A stretch of DNA of 64,000 nucleotides. Origin: a virus. The stretch lies in the IMG/VR virus record IMGVR_UViG_3300028569_000022, positions 1 to 64,000 of that record, one strand, 5' to 3'. Numbering within the stretch: the stretch's first letter is position 1; every line of letters begins with the position of its first letter. Position numbers and translations under genes: made by a program. Shown here piece after piece: positions 37,149-44,885 of the stretch. Below the pieces are notes generated by a model, which saw nothing but the letters and a program-made list of their open reading frames with translations, was not told where the DNA came from and did not search any database.

Positions 37149-38137
37149 AAAATCAAACAAGATTAAAAATATTCGATGAACAAGTTTCGCGGAAGCCGAA
37201 CTTATATCCGTGGACAGAACAGTTTATTGAAGCAATACATGCTGGATTTTGGACAGATAAAGAATTCAACTTTAAGTCTGACGTGCAAAATTTTAAAGTT
37301 AGTTTGACTGAACAAGAAAAAGAAATTGTTATAAGAACGCTTTCTGCAATAGGACAAATTGAAGTTGCGGTAAAAAGCTTTTGGGCAAATCTTGGAACTA
37401 ATCTTCCTCATCCATCTTTATCTGACCTTGGATATGTGATGGCAAATACTGAAGTAATTCACAACAATGCGTACGAGCGCTTATTAACTGTTCTTGGTCT
37501 TGAAGATATATTCGAAGAAAACCTCAAGCTAGAGTGGATTCAAGGTCGTGTAAAATATCTTAAAAAATATACTCACAAATTTTACAAAGACTCAAAGAAG
37601 CAGTACTTGTATGCCTTAATCCTATTTACTTTATTTGTAGAGAATGTGTCGTTGTTTAGTCAATTCTACGTAGTCAATTGGTTCGCTCGCTTTAAAAACG
37701 TTCTCAAAGATACTGACCAGCAAGTCAAGTATACTCGTAACGAAGAAAATTTACATGCGTTGATTGGGATGAAAATAGTCAATACAATTCGAGAAGAATA
37801 TCCAGAATTGTTTGACGAAGAGCTTGAGGAAAAGATCCGGCAAGAAGCGCAAGAGGCATACAAAGCTGAGGCAAAAATTGTAGATTGGATGGTTAATGGT
37901 GTTCAACAGGAAGGACTTACTGCTGAAATTCTTAAAGAATTTATTAAAAATCGTATTAATGAATCATTGGCTCAAATTGGATTTAAATCAGCATTTGAAG
38001 TTGACAAAGATGTATTACGGTCGACAATGTGGTTCGATGAAGAATTGCTTGGTAACAACATGTCTGACTTTTTCCACAGCCGGCCTGTAGATTACTCCAA
38101 ATCAAACCAATCATTTTCTGAAGACGATTTATTTTAA
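37145..38137 (+). CDS. nrdB: Class I ribonucleotide reductase, small (radical-generating) subunit
   Basis: 330 residues from the ATG at 37145, chosen over an in-frame ATG at 37103 because it overlaps the upstream stop (ATGA) and fits the family N-terminus. NrdB holds the metal centre and tyrosyl radical that start reduction of ribonucleotides to deoxyribonucleotides. Predicted ligands are E73 (in GQIEVAV), E103 and H106 (NTEVIHNNAY), E166 (FVENVSL), and E201 and H204 (RNEENLH). Y110 lies four residues after H106, exactly as Tyr122 follows His118 in E. coli, so a classical tyrosyl-radical enzyme is expected. E73 replaces the Asp of E. coli. The nrdA gene starts 3 bases after its stop. Confidence 0.93.
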   Translation: MKNQTRLKIFDEQVSRKPNLYPWTEQFIEAIHAGFWTDKEFNFKSDVQNFKVSLTEQEKEIVIRTLSAIGQIEVAVKSFWANLGTNLPHPSLSDLGYVMANTEVIHNNAYERLLTVLGLEDIFEENLKLEWIQGRVKYLKKYTHKFYKDSKKQYLYALILFTLFVENVSLFSQFYVVNWFARFKNVLKDTDQQVKYTRNEENLHALIGMKIVNTIREEYPELFDEELEEKIRQEAQEAYKAEAKIVDWMVNGVQQEGLTAEILKEFIKNRINESLAQIGFKSAFEVDKDVLRSTMWFDEELLGNNMSDFFHSRPVDYSKSNQSFSEDDLF

Positions 38138-38140
38138 AAT

Positions 38141-39208
38141 ATGACAAACAAATATGAATGGCTTAACAAAGACTCGCGAAAATTTCTCGAAAGAGGATAT
38201 TTGTTAGAAGGAGAAACTGCTGAGCAACGAATTAGAGATATTGCAAATGCTGCAGAAAAATATCTTGATATTAAAGGCTTTGCTGATAAATTCGAGGGGT
38301 TCATGGAGAAAGGATTTTTTTCATTATCAAGCCCAATATGGTCAAATTTTGGACGGACTAGAGGCTTGCCTATAAGTTGTTTTGGCTCCTATATTCCTGA
38401 TACGATGGAGGGAATCATGGAAAAAGTATCAGAAACTGCTATCATGACAAAACACGGAGGCGGCACATCTGCTTATTTTGGAGATGTACGTGGAAGAGGA
38501 TCAGCAATTTCATGTGGAGGAGAATCTACGGGTTCCGTTCATTTTATGGAGCTGTATAACAAACTAATGAATGTTGTCTCTCAAGGAAATGTTCGCAGAG
38601 GTTCGTTTGCTGCATATCTTCCAATAGACCACAAAGACATTGAGGAATTTTTACAAATTCGTTCAGAGGGACATGATATTCAAGAGTTATCATTTGCGGT
38701 GACTGTTTCTGATGAATGGATGAAAGATATGGTTGCTGGTGACAAAGACAAGCGAAGAATTTGGTCTAAAGTCATTCAAAAACGCTTCGAAACTGGCTAT
38801 CCTTATATTATGTTTTCGGATACAGTTAACAACAATGCTCCTCAAGTGTATAAAGATAAAGGATTGAAGATTAATAACTCAAATCTTTGTGTAACAGGAG
38901 ATACTTTAATCACCATTCTTATTAATAATTCTGAGAAACGTCAGATACAAATCAAGGACTTGATGTTCTATATGAAGAAGTATGAGGACGTCAAAGTAAA
39001 AGGATGCGACACTACCGAAAACAAAGTAGAATTTGAAAAAATAGAAGTGTTTGCTCAGACTGGAGAATCTACTGAATTATATGAAATTGAAGACGAGCAC
39101 GGAAACGTAATTAGATGCACACCAGACCACCAACTATACACAAAGAACCGTGGTTATGTAATGGCAAAGGATCTCAAAGAAGACGACATCTTACAAAGCG
39201 AAAAATAA
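38141..39208 (+). CDS. nrdA: Ribonucleotide reductase large subunit, N-terminal half fused to N-terminal split-intein fragment
   Basis: 355 residues. Residues 1-249 are the N-extein of a short NrdA without the N-terminal ATP-cone (it starts directly with WLNKDSRKFLERGYLLEG). Cys80 (LPISCFGS) matches catalytic Cys225 of E. coli. Residues 250-355 are an intein N-fragment: block A CVTGDTLITI, and block B with CTPDHQLYTKNRGYVMAKDL; it then stops. The C-terminal intein fragment and rest of NrdA lie at 40132-41133, beyond a free-standing HNH gene. The exteins join as NSNL|CSEICLS, rebuilding the conserved SNLCxEI active-site motif. This is an organised split gene, not a decayed one. Confidence 0.93.
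   Translation: MTNKYEWLNKDSRKFLERGYLLEGETAEQRIRDIANAAEKYLDIKGFADKFEGFMEKGFFSLSSPIWSNFGRTRGLPISCFGSYIPDTMEGIMEKVSETAIMTKHGGGTSAYFGDVRGRGSAISCGGESTGSVHFMELYNKLMNVVSQGNVRRGSFAAYLPIDHKDIEEFLQIRSEGHDIQELSFAVTVSDEWMKDMVAGDKDKRRIWSKVIQKRFETGYPYIMFSDTVNNNAPQVYKDKGLKINNSNLCVTGDTLITILINNSEKRQIQIKDLMFYMKKYEDVKVKGCDTTENKVEFEKIEVFAQTGESTELYEIEDEHGNVIRCTPDHQLYTKNRGYVMAKDLKEDDILQSEK
38888..39205 (+). other. N-terminal split-intein fragment (IntN), 106 residues
   Basis: It begins at Cys250 of the fused protein, the nucleophile for the first splicing step. Block B has the TxxH pattern (TPDH). It ends at the stop codon, with no linker or endonuclease domain fused. The partner IntC is 40132-40230. The block B and C-terminal sequences resemble the NrdA/NrdJ split inteins I know from environmental phage-like DNA. 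Confidence 0.9.
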
Positions 39209-39224
39209 CATAATATTAGATAAG

Positions 39225-39261
39225 TAATTACAGAGCATAGACCATTTATGCTCTGTAATTA
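39225..39261 (+). other. Perfect 15-bp hairpin at the start of the homing-endonuclease gene
   Basis: The left arm taattacagagcata (39225-39239) pairs without mismatch with 39247-39261 across a 7-nt loop. The right arm includes the A of the HNH start codon. No poly-T follows, so it is not a simple terminator. In an mRNA read through from nrdA it would hide the start; a control role is inferred by analogy with T4 I-TevI. Confidence 0.8.
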
Positions 39262-40139
39262 TGAACTACAAATTAATACATGATGAGCTAATAAATTATT
39301 GTAATGGAGTATCCCCGCAAATGAGACTAAAACATAGAAATAAAAACGACGAAAGACTCAATAGTTCTTCTTTGTATGTTGAAATTCATCATATTCTTCC
39401 ACGGTCTTTAGGAGGCACAGACGAGATTGCAAATTTAGTAGAAGTATTACCTGAAGAACATATATTTATTCACATGCTTCGATATAAATTATACAAAAAA
39501 AGAGAAGATGCATTAGCTGTACGTTTTTGTTTAAATGGAATGAAATTTAATAAACAGAAAAAGCATGGGTTATCTTCTCTTATTTTAACAAAAAAACTGC
39601 GCATGGGGTATGCATGGATTAGAGCAAATGCTCAAACTGTTAGACAAACAGAGGGCTGGCATACTCCAGACGGAATTAAAAGAATTTCTGAAGCAAGAAA
39701 AGGCAAAATACCAGTAAAAGATATAGATACTAATCAGTTTATTGGAGCTGTTTCTAACACTCATCCCAACGTAATTTCAGGTAAGTGGGTGCACCACACC
39801 AAAGGTAGACGTATATCCGAAGCTGAAAGACAAAAAAGAAAAAACATCGGAAAGGGTCAGAGCAATAATAATGCCTCAGGACTTTCGGAAGAGTACTTTA
39901 TCCAAAAGGGTCTAGAAGCATTCAATGAGTTTGGAATAATATTAACATGGAAAGCAATGTTAATATTGTCTCAAAAAAGAGGCTTTCCGTGGATAAAAAG
40001 CACAAAAAGTAGGTTTAACGGTAAAAGCATTAGAGGTTATTATTCAATTTTAGAAGAAAAGACAGGAACAAAATTTAATTCTTTTGCTGCTAGATCTTTA
40101 TCAAAAACCAAGTTAAAATTAAAAGAAATTTATGATTAA
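39261..40139 (+). CDS. Free-standing HNH homing endonuclease between the nrdA halves
   Basis: 292 residues. The nuclease core is EIHHILPRSLGGTDEIANLV followed by LPEEHIFIH, a typical HNH metal-finger. Downstream is a NUMOD-like DNA-binding segment (KRISEARKGKIPV, and again RRISEAERQKRKN), then a basic C-terminal domain. Such enzymes cut intein-lacking or intervening-sequence-lacking alleles so that the element is copied in by recombination. It is an independent gene: its own ATG, and a stop that overlaps the next ATG (40132). The start codon lies in a perfect hairpin and no Shine-Dalgarno is visible, so translation is probably restrained. Confidence 0.9.
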   Translation: MNYKLIHDELINYCNGVSPQMRLKHRNKNDERLNSSSLYVEIHHILPRSLGGTDEIANLVEVLPEEHIFIHMLRYKLYKKREDALAVRFCLNGMKFNKQKKHGLSSLILTKKLRMGYAWIRANAQTVRQTEGWHTPDGIKRISEARKGKIPVKDIDTNQFIGAVSNTHPNVISGKWVHHTKGRRISEAERQKRKNIGKGQSNNNASGLSEEYFIQKGLEAFNEFGIILTWKAMLILSQKRGFPWIKSTKSRFNGKSIRGYYSILEEKTGTKFNSFAARSLSKTKLKLKEIYD

Positions 40140-41133
40140 AATACGCAAAATTACAAAAACTGAACCTGTATATGACATTACAGTAAAAAAAATTAAGAAT
40201 TTTTTTGCAAATAAAATATTGGTCCACAACTGTTCTGAAATTTGTCTTTCTAATTCTCAGGATGAGTCGTTTGTTTGCGACCTTTCCTCTTTAAATTTAG
40301 AGAAATGGGATGAAATAAAAGACACTGATGCTGTAGAAACTCTAGTATATTTTTTGGATGCTGTAATGACCGAATTTATTAATAAAACAGAAGGCATGCA
40401 GTTTATGGAGGCTCCTAGGAAATTTGCTGTCAACCAACGAGCCCTTGGAGTGGGTGTTCTTGGCTGGCATTCGCTGCTCCAATCAAAGATGATTGCGTTT
40501 GAGTCATTTGATGCAAAGATGCTCAATGTCAATATTTGGAAGACTATTAGAGAGCGTGCAGATAAAGCTACCGAAGAGTTGGCTTCGCTTTTTGGAGAGC
40601 CAGAATTGCTTAAGGGGTATAAAAGAAGGAACTCAACTACTCTTGCTGTGGCTCCCACTACATCTTCCAGTTTTATCTTAGGACAAGTATCTCAATCGAT
40701 AGAGCCAATGAATAGTAATTTTTATTCTAAAGACTTAGCTAAAGGACGCTTTAGTCACAAAAATCCTCACCTCAAAGAGTTGCTCAAAACTAAAGACAAC
40801 AATACAGACGAAGTGTGGAAGTCGATTCTTTCAAACGGAGGATCCGTTCAACATTTAGATTTTCTTTCTGAAGTTGAAAAGGATGTATTTAAAACGTTTG
40901 AAGAAATTTCACAAAAAGAAATTGTTATTCAAGCAGCTCAACGCCAAAAATACATTGATCAATCACAAAGTTTAAACTTGATGATTCCTCACAACGCGAA
41001 ACCGAAAGAAGTTAATGAACTTCTCATATTTGGATGGGAACAAGGAATTAAAACGTTTTACTACCAAAGATCATCAAATCCTGCACAAAAACTTGCTAGA
41101 TCCATTATGACTTGTAAATCATGTGAGAGTTAA
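40132..41133 (+). CDS. nrdA: C-terminal split-intein fragment fused to NrdA C-terminal half
   Basis: 333 residues. Residues 1-33 are IntC: block F VYDITVKKIKNFFA and block G NKILVHN, followed by Cys34 as the +1 nucleophile. Residues 34-333 are the C-extein. Cys34 corresponds to the thiyl-radical Cys439 of E. coli NrdA, Glu36 to Glu441, and Cys49 (FVCDLSSLNL) to Cys462. Tyr310-Tyr311 match the radical-transfer YY pair, and a C-terminal CKSC (328-331) matches the shuttle cysteines. The spliced enzyme would have 549 residues, plausible for a phage NrdA lacking the ATP-cone. All catalytic residues are present. The ATG overlaps the HNH stop by 8 bases. Confidence 0.93.
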   Translation: MIKIRKITKTEPVYDITVKKIKNFFANKILVHNCSEICLSNSQDESFVCDLSSLNLEKWDEIKDTDAVETLVYFLDAVMTEFINKTEGMQFMEAPRKFAVNQRALGVGVLGWHSLLQSKMIAFESFDAKMLNVNIWKTIRERADKATEELASLFGEPELLKGYKRRNSTTLAVAPTTSSSFILGQVSQSIEPMNSNFYSKDLAKGRFSHKNPHLKELLKTKDNNTDEVWKSILSNGGSVQHLDFLSEVEKDVFKTFEEISQKEIVIQAAQRQKYIDQSQSLNLMIPHNAKPKEVNELLIFGWEQGIKTFYYQRSSNPAQKLARSIMTCKSCES

Positions 41134-41585
41134 TGCAATCAACAAGCCATAGAATTTTTAATACTGTTCTTGCTGGAGATTTATTAACAATATTTTACAC
41201 CAAATTTCCGTTATTGACTTCAGTTGTTGCTTGTGGAATGGTGTTGTTCAGTAGTTTTCCTGACAAAATCGAGAAGATAGGATTAAAACACAGAGGAATT
41301 AGTCATTCACTAATTCTGTATTTAATTCTCGGTTGGATTTGTTTACAATTACCTACATTAATCGAAGCTCAACTCATTTGGATTTCGTATATAGGTTGCG
41401 GGTTTGTTTGTGGTTGTTTAGGTCATATTCTCGCTGATATGTTTAGTAAGAACGGCATTGTTGTTCTTACTAAGAAAATAAGATTCAACCTGTATAGCAC
41501 AGGAAATTTATCTGAACAAATTTTCTTGTTCAGCTTTGTTTTATTAAATTGTTTGTTGATATATTGGTTCTTGTTTACTAAATAA
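41133..41585 (+). CDS. YdjM-like membrane protein (putative metal-dependent hydrolase family)
   Basis: 150 residues with about four hydrophobic segments. Family-type motifs are an N-terminal STSHRIFN, FPDKIEKIGLKHRGISHS in the middle, and GHILADMFSKNGI later. The His and Asp residues facing short loops are the putative metal ligands of YdjM/DUF457 proteins, inner-membrane proteins whose reaction is not established. The ATG shares a base with the nrdA stop (TAATG), so it is coupled to the nrd operon. Why a phage would place it there is unknown; remodelling of host membrane lipid or phosphate metabolism is speculation. Confidence 0.65.
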   Translation: MQSTSHRIFNTVLAGDLLTIFYTKFPLLTSVVACGMVLFSSFPDKIEKIGLKHRGISHSLILYLILGWICLQLPTLIEAQLIWISYIGCGFVCGCLGHILADMFSKNGIVVLTKKIRFNLYSTGNLSEQIFLFSFVLLNCLLIYWFLFTK

Positions 41586-41636
41586 TCTTTATACACACTT
41601 TCCAATGCAGAGGAAATAGAAAGGAGATACACACAC

Positions 41637-41873
41637 ATGTCACATAATAACAAAAACGCTTACGAAATCCGTTTGGAAGTTCTTCAAATGGCTCACGGGG
41701 ATATGAATATGAAGTTTATTGAAAAGCTTAATGTTCACAGAACACAAGATATAAATGGGTTTTTACAAAATCCATCAGAAGAAGTAATTGAAAGCTTGTT
41801 TCCAAAACCAGCTGATACTATTATCAGAGCTGAAGAACTCTATAAATTTGTTGAAGGAACAAAAGGCCTTTAA
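41637..41873 (+). CDS. Small hypothetical protein with strong ribosome binding site
   Basis: 78 residues, soluble and helical (NAYEIRLEVLQMAHGDMNMKF, then NPSEEVIESLFPKPADTI and AEELYKFVEG). Unlike most genes here it has a textbook Shine-Dalgarno (aaaggag) about ten bases before the ATG. It is followed at once by a strong terminator, so it closes the nrdB-nrdA transcription unit. I do not recognise the family; the good ribosome site suggests high expression. Confidence 0.65.
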   Translation: MSHNNKNAYEIRLEVLQMAHGDMNMKFIEKLNVHRTQDINGFLQNPSEEVIESLFPKPADTIIRAEELYKFVEGTKGL

Positions 41874-41891
41874 TTTTTGAGTCGAACCCGA

Positions 41892-41946
41892 AACCCCTCT
41901 AGGCTACCAACCTGGAGGGGTTTTATTTTTTTTTTTTTTTTTTTTT
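41892..41946 (+). terminator. Strong Rho-independent terminator closing the nrd operon
   Basis: The stem aacccctctagg/cctggaggggtt has 12 pairs with one wobble and a 6-7 nt loop. It is followed by tttta and an uninterrupted run of 21 T (41926-41946). Confidence 0.92.
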
Positions 41947-41965
41947 AAATTTTTTTAAAATCTTT

Positions 41966-41973
41966 GATAAATA
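41966..41973 (+). promoter_or_regulatory. T4-type late promoter, GATAAATA, before hsp20
   Basis: It directly follows the nrd terminator. Unlike other copies it leaves a leader of about 50 bases before the ATG at 42029. Confidence 0.55.
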
Positions 41974-42028
41974 AAAATGTCTGGTGCTCGAAAGAGGTCA
42001 GACAAAACATAACATAGATTAATAAATT

Positions 42029-42508
42029 ATGACACAACTACAAACATACGTCCCTGGACATTATTCGTCCACTGAACGGGTCTTCCGCCATTTGCCCGCT
42101 CTGTTTAATGATAACTGGCTAGAAAACATGTTCGGAGAAGTCGACAAAGCGTTTGACGTCCCGAATGCAGTATATCCCTACAACGTCTTACAAGTAAGGA
42201 ACGACAAGCAAGAAGTAACCCAATATGAAGTTGAGGTAGCACTTGCAGGAGTCGGAAAAGAACATATTGATGTAAAAGTCCGTGAAGGAAAACTACACAT
42301 TAATATTCTCAAAGAAAAAGAGGAACCGATTGATACTATTGCGTATCTAAAACGAGGCATTAGTCAAAGAAAAGGAAGTATGACTTTCAATCTTGACGAC
42401 AAAGTGAACTCCAAAAAAATTAGTTCAACTTATAAAGACGGGCTACTCAAGGTAATCATTCCAGTTGTAAAACCGGAAACGATTGATATTGATATTAAAG
42501 TAGCATAA
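42029..42508 (+). CDS. hsp20: Small heat-shock protein (Hsp20 / alpha-crystallin)
   Basis: 159 residues, the normal length. The alpha-crystallin domain spans about 50-150, with YEVEVALAGVGKEHIDVKV, GKLHINILKEKEE and the family signature near the end, STYKDGLLKVIIPV (A-x-x-x-x-G-v-L form with Ser for Ala). The C-terminus carries an IDIDI motif like the I-x-I used for oligomer assembly. Hsp20 proteins hold unfolding proteins without ATP; in T4-like aquatic phages they are common and thought to help virion assembly. The gene is a single unit between a late promoter and a terminator. Confidence 0.92.
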   Translation: MTQLQTYVPGHYSSTERVFRHLPALFNDNWLENMFGEVDKAFDVPNAVYPYNVLQVRNDKQEVTQYEVEVALAGVGKEHIDVKVREGKLHINILKEKEEPIDTIAYLKRGISQRKGSMTFNLDDKVNSKKISSTYKDGLLKVIIPVVKPETIDIDIKVA

Positions 42509-42525
42509 CTAAACTTAACAAAACT

Positions 42526-42560
42526 AAAGAGGGCTTTCGAAGAGGAAGCCCTCTTTTTTT
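42526..42560 (+). terminator. Rho-independent terminator after hsp20
   Basis: Stem aaagagggctt/aagccctcttt with a 9-nt loop, running into a T tract. Confidence 0.9.
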
Positions 42561-42647
42561 ATCTGCTGATCTCTTCCCAATCCAAAGAAGCAAAGAGCAC
42601 TGACATAGAAGTTCCAAATAAATGTATTGTGTATTTGAGACTTAACA

Positions 42648-42655
42648 ATTAAATA
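42648..42655 (+). promoter_or_regulatory. Possible late promoter, ATTAAATA
   Basis: Two mismatches to TATAAATA; it ends 10 nt before the ATG at 42666 and heads a four-gene run of structural genes. Confidence 0.4.
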
Positions 42656-42665
42656 ATACTACCAC

Positions 42666-43964
42666 ATGGAAATAACACTTAAAGACTTTGAATGCAAAAC
42701 AGTCAAAAGCACTTACAGCTGGGACGAAGGAGTGCCTACAGGTTCACGTGTTGTTCCAGCTGTAAGCTCAACTGATACAGGACGCTATGTAGGATACGCT
42801 CCAACAGTTATTGTTTCCCTCAGTGCTTCCATTTCTGATTTAAATCCAAACCATTATGCTTTTAAGCGAACTGTAGATTTTGGTGATTATTATAATTCTG
42901 AAACAAACGTGCAAACAGCTCTAACTCAAACTGATGAGTTTTTCTGTCACACATACGTAATGCCTGGAGAATATACCTTAAAGATTACACAAACTCAATA
43001 CTCCGTATTAACATCTGAATTAGAGCAACATACGTACAGGGAGGACGGAATTGCGGAAAATGATATATTACCTCATGAATGGAAGTGGTATAGTTTCTTT
43101 TGTGAGGATCCTGAGCAAACTCCTTTAATAAAATCATATTCCGTGACGTGGGATGATTGTATTTTTCAATCGACAACTCCAATGACGTGGAATGAATTGT
43201 CTAATAGTGCAAGAAGGGATTTTGTTAATTGTCCATGCGTTCCATCACCGACTGTTTGGAATTGGTATAACTTTTTAAGCGGAAATTTAAGTGATGATCT
43301 GGAGATTGATCCTTTAGATCCGAATCGAGACGGGCTCAGATGGAAAAGTTATAGCTTGTCGGGTTGTGCTCCTCTTACTTGGAGAAGGTTAATACAAACA
43401 ACTGATTTAACAGAATGTAGAAGAAAAATACCTCCGTTGACTGCAGAAACAATTACCTACACAAAAGAACTCTTTTTAAAAGTGTTGGAAATTCCTCCTG
43501 TTGCATACTTAGAAGTCGTTGAAGTGCAATCTAATAAAATTTCACCATATACTGTGAAATTGTCTCCAAAAAAAATTCGTTGTGGGAGTTTTCCTATTGA
43601 AAGATTAATTTGGGATTTTGGAGATGGTTCTCCGTTGTTAGAGCAAGTTAGAGGAGAGGTGAAACCAGAATATCCGTTTGTGTTTATGGATGCTTTCGAT
43701 TATGATTCGGATGATGTTAGAAATTATGACGTATTACATACATATCGTAGATCAATTGCTTCAGGTAATTGTTTTTACCCATCAGTAACAGCTATTGCGT
43801 TCTCTACAGAAACTCAAGATTGCGCGTCAGCTGTTGTAGGACCTCTTCTATACGAACCGCCCAAAAAAGTATCCCTATTACAAAACAAGCTTATGGAGAC
43901 CGAAGATATTGTGTATACAGGACAAATTGATGATGGAGCTGTTCTTTGGAAAACTGATAATTAA
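42666..43964 (+). CDS. Structural protein with two PKD-like domains
   Basis: 432 residues. The first PKD-like domain includes TVDFGDYYNSE and HTYVMPGEYTLKITQ (~60-110). The second, near residues 300-370, has LIWDFGDGSPLLE and LHTYRRSIASG. Between them lie Trp-rich repeats (SVTWDDCIF, PMTWNELS, TVWNWYNF, PLTWRRL) with several Cys. PKD domains are beta-sandwiches used as spacers in surface proteins. No enzyme motif is seen. It is the first of four collinear genes of similar architecture and is likely a virion or baseplate surface protein. Confidence 0.55.
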   Translation: MEITLKDFECKTVKSTYSWDEGVPTGSRVVPAVSSTDTGRYVGYAPTVIVSLSASISDLNPNHYAFKRTVDFGDYYNSETNVQTALTQTDEFFCHTYVMPGEYTLKITQTQYSVLTSELEQHTYREDGIAENDILPHEWKWYSFFCEDPEQTPLIKSYSVTWDDCIFQSTTPMTWNELSNSARRDFVNCPCVPSPTVWNWYNFLSGNLSDDLEIDPLDPNRDGLRWKSYSLSGCAPLTWRRLIQTTDLTECRRKIPPLTAETITYTKELFLKVLEIPPVAYLEVVEVQSNKISPYTVKLSPKKIRCGSFPIERLIWDFGDGSPLLEQVRGEVKPEYPFVFMDAFDYDSDDVRNYDVLHTYRRSIASGNCFYPSVTAIAFSTETQDCASAVVGPLLYEPPKKVSLLQNKLMETEDIVYTGQIDDGAVLWKTDN

Positions 43965-43979
43965 AGCAACTAACGTAAT

Positions 43980-44885
43980 ATGATAACAAAACACTTATCT
44001 TTATCAGCTTTTGACCCAATTAAACTGGCGTATAAATATAGCACGACTGGAGATCTTAAAGCTGAATATAAAGAGTTTAGAAATGGAATGAGATATTATG
44101 ATCATGATGCTTTAAAACAGTTTGCTGATGTATCACTCAGCAACGAAAGCGCTCTAATACTAACTAGAACTCTTTCGTTAAATTCAATTTTTGAAGAACA
44201 ACAGAAAATATTGTCTGTTAGTGAGTTATGTGGTATGTTTGTTTTATTTGCAAAAGACACCCCGTTTCTTGGTGGCGATACTGAAGTCAACTACTTTAAT
44301 GGGCAGTTTTGCATTGGAGGAAAGGGAGAGCAAGCAATTTTTAATATCGTTCCAGCAAAAGACAATAAAGTATATTTGAAAGTTAATTACAAACGAGTAC
44401 AAGTAGCTGAACAGTATCCATACGAGGTGTATTTATCTGACGACAAATTGCCTGACAACGAGTCAAACAGAGAGTTGTTTGAAGTATCATATAGGAATAA
44501 AAAGTTTGCAATAAAAACACAAACTAAAGAAGGAACACGGTTTTTATCGTTTGGGACAGATCGCATTTTAAGGGGAGTGGGATTGGAGTTAAATAAATCA
44601 ATAATAAATCCGTATCACTTTGATGTAAAATTTCTCAGCTTTTCTTCGATTGCATATGGTTCTGATTATGATACAAAGGAAGTGAAATATTATAACACTA
44701 ACGAATCGTTACTGGAAAAGAAAGCTTTAAATATTAAGGCACATAAAGGTCAGAACACAAATATATTATTTGATTTTCCTGTTATTCAAACTCAAACAAC
44801 AACAAATGTTGGAGTAAACATGGCTGTATTAAAAACAAACTTCACATCAACAGGTACATTTAACTCCTCGTTAAGCTCACAATGA
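43980..44885 (+). CDS. Structural protein of unknown fold
   Basis: 301 residues, mainly beta by appearance. Residues ~75-200 (MFVLFAKDTPFLGGDTEVNY, then AIFNIVPAKDNKVYLKVNYK and FAIKTQTKEGTRFLSF) look like a compact beta-trefoil or jelly-roll fold. I recognise no family. Its stop overlaps the next ATG (ATGA), so it is translationally coupled to the LamG/propeller protein at 44882 and may form a complex with it. Confidence 0.5.
   Translation: MITKHLSLSAFDPIKLAYKYSTTGDLKAEYKEFRNGMRYYDHDALKQFADVSLSNESALILTRTLSLNSIFEEQQKILSVSELCGMFVLFAKDTPFLGGDTEVNYFNGQFCIGGKGEQAIFNIVPAKDNKVYLKVNYKRVQVAEQYPYEVYLSDDKLPDNESNRELFEVSYRNKKFAIKTQTKEGTRFLSFGTDRILRGVGLELNKSIINPYHFDVKFLSFSSIAYGSDYDTKEVKYYNTNESLLEKKALNIKAHKGQNTNILFDFPVIQTQTTTNVGVNMAVLKTNFTSTGTFNSSLSSQ

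Noticed and set aside
38141-41133. nrdA as a frameshifted or degraded pseudogene
   Set aside because: The two halves end and begin with complete intein blocks and join at the active-site cysteine; all catalytic residues are kept.
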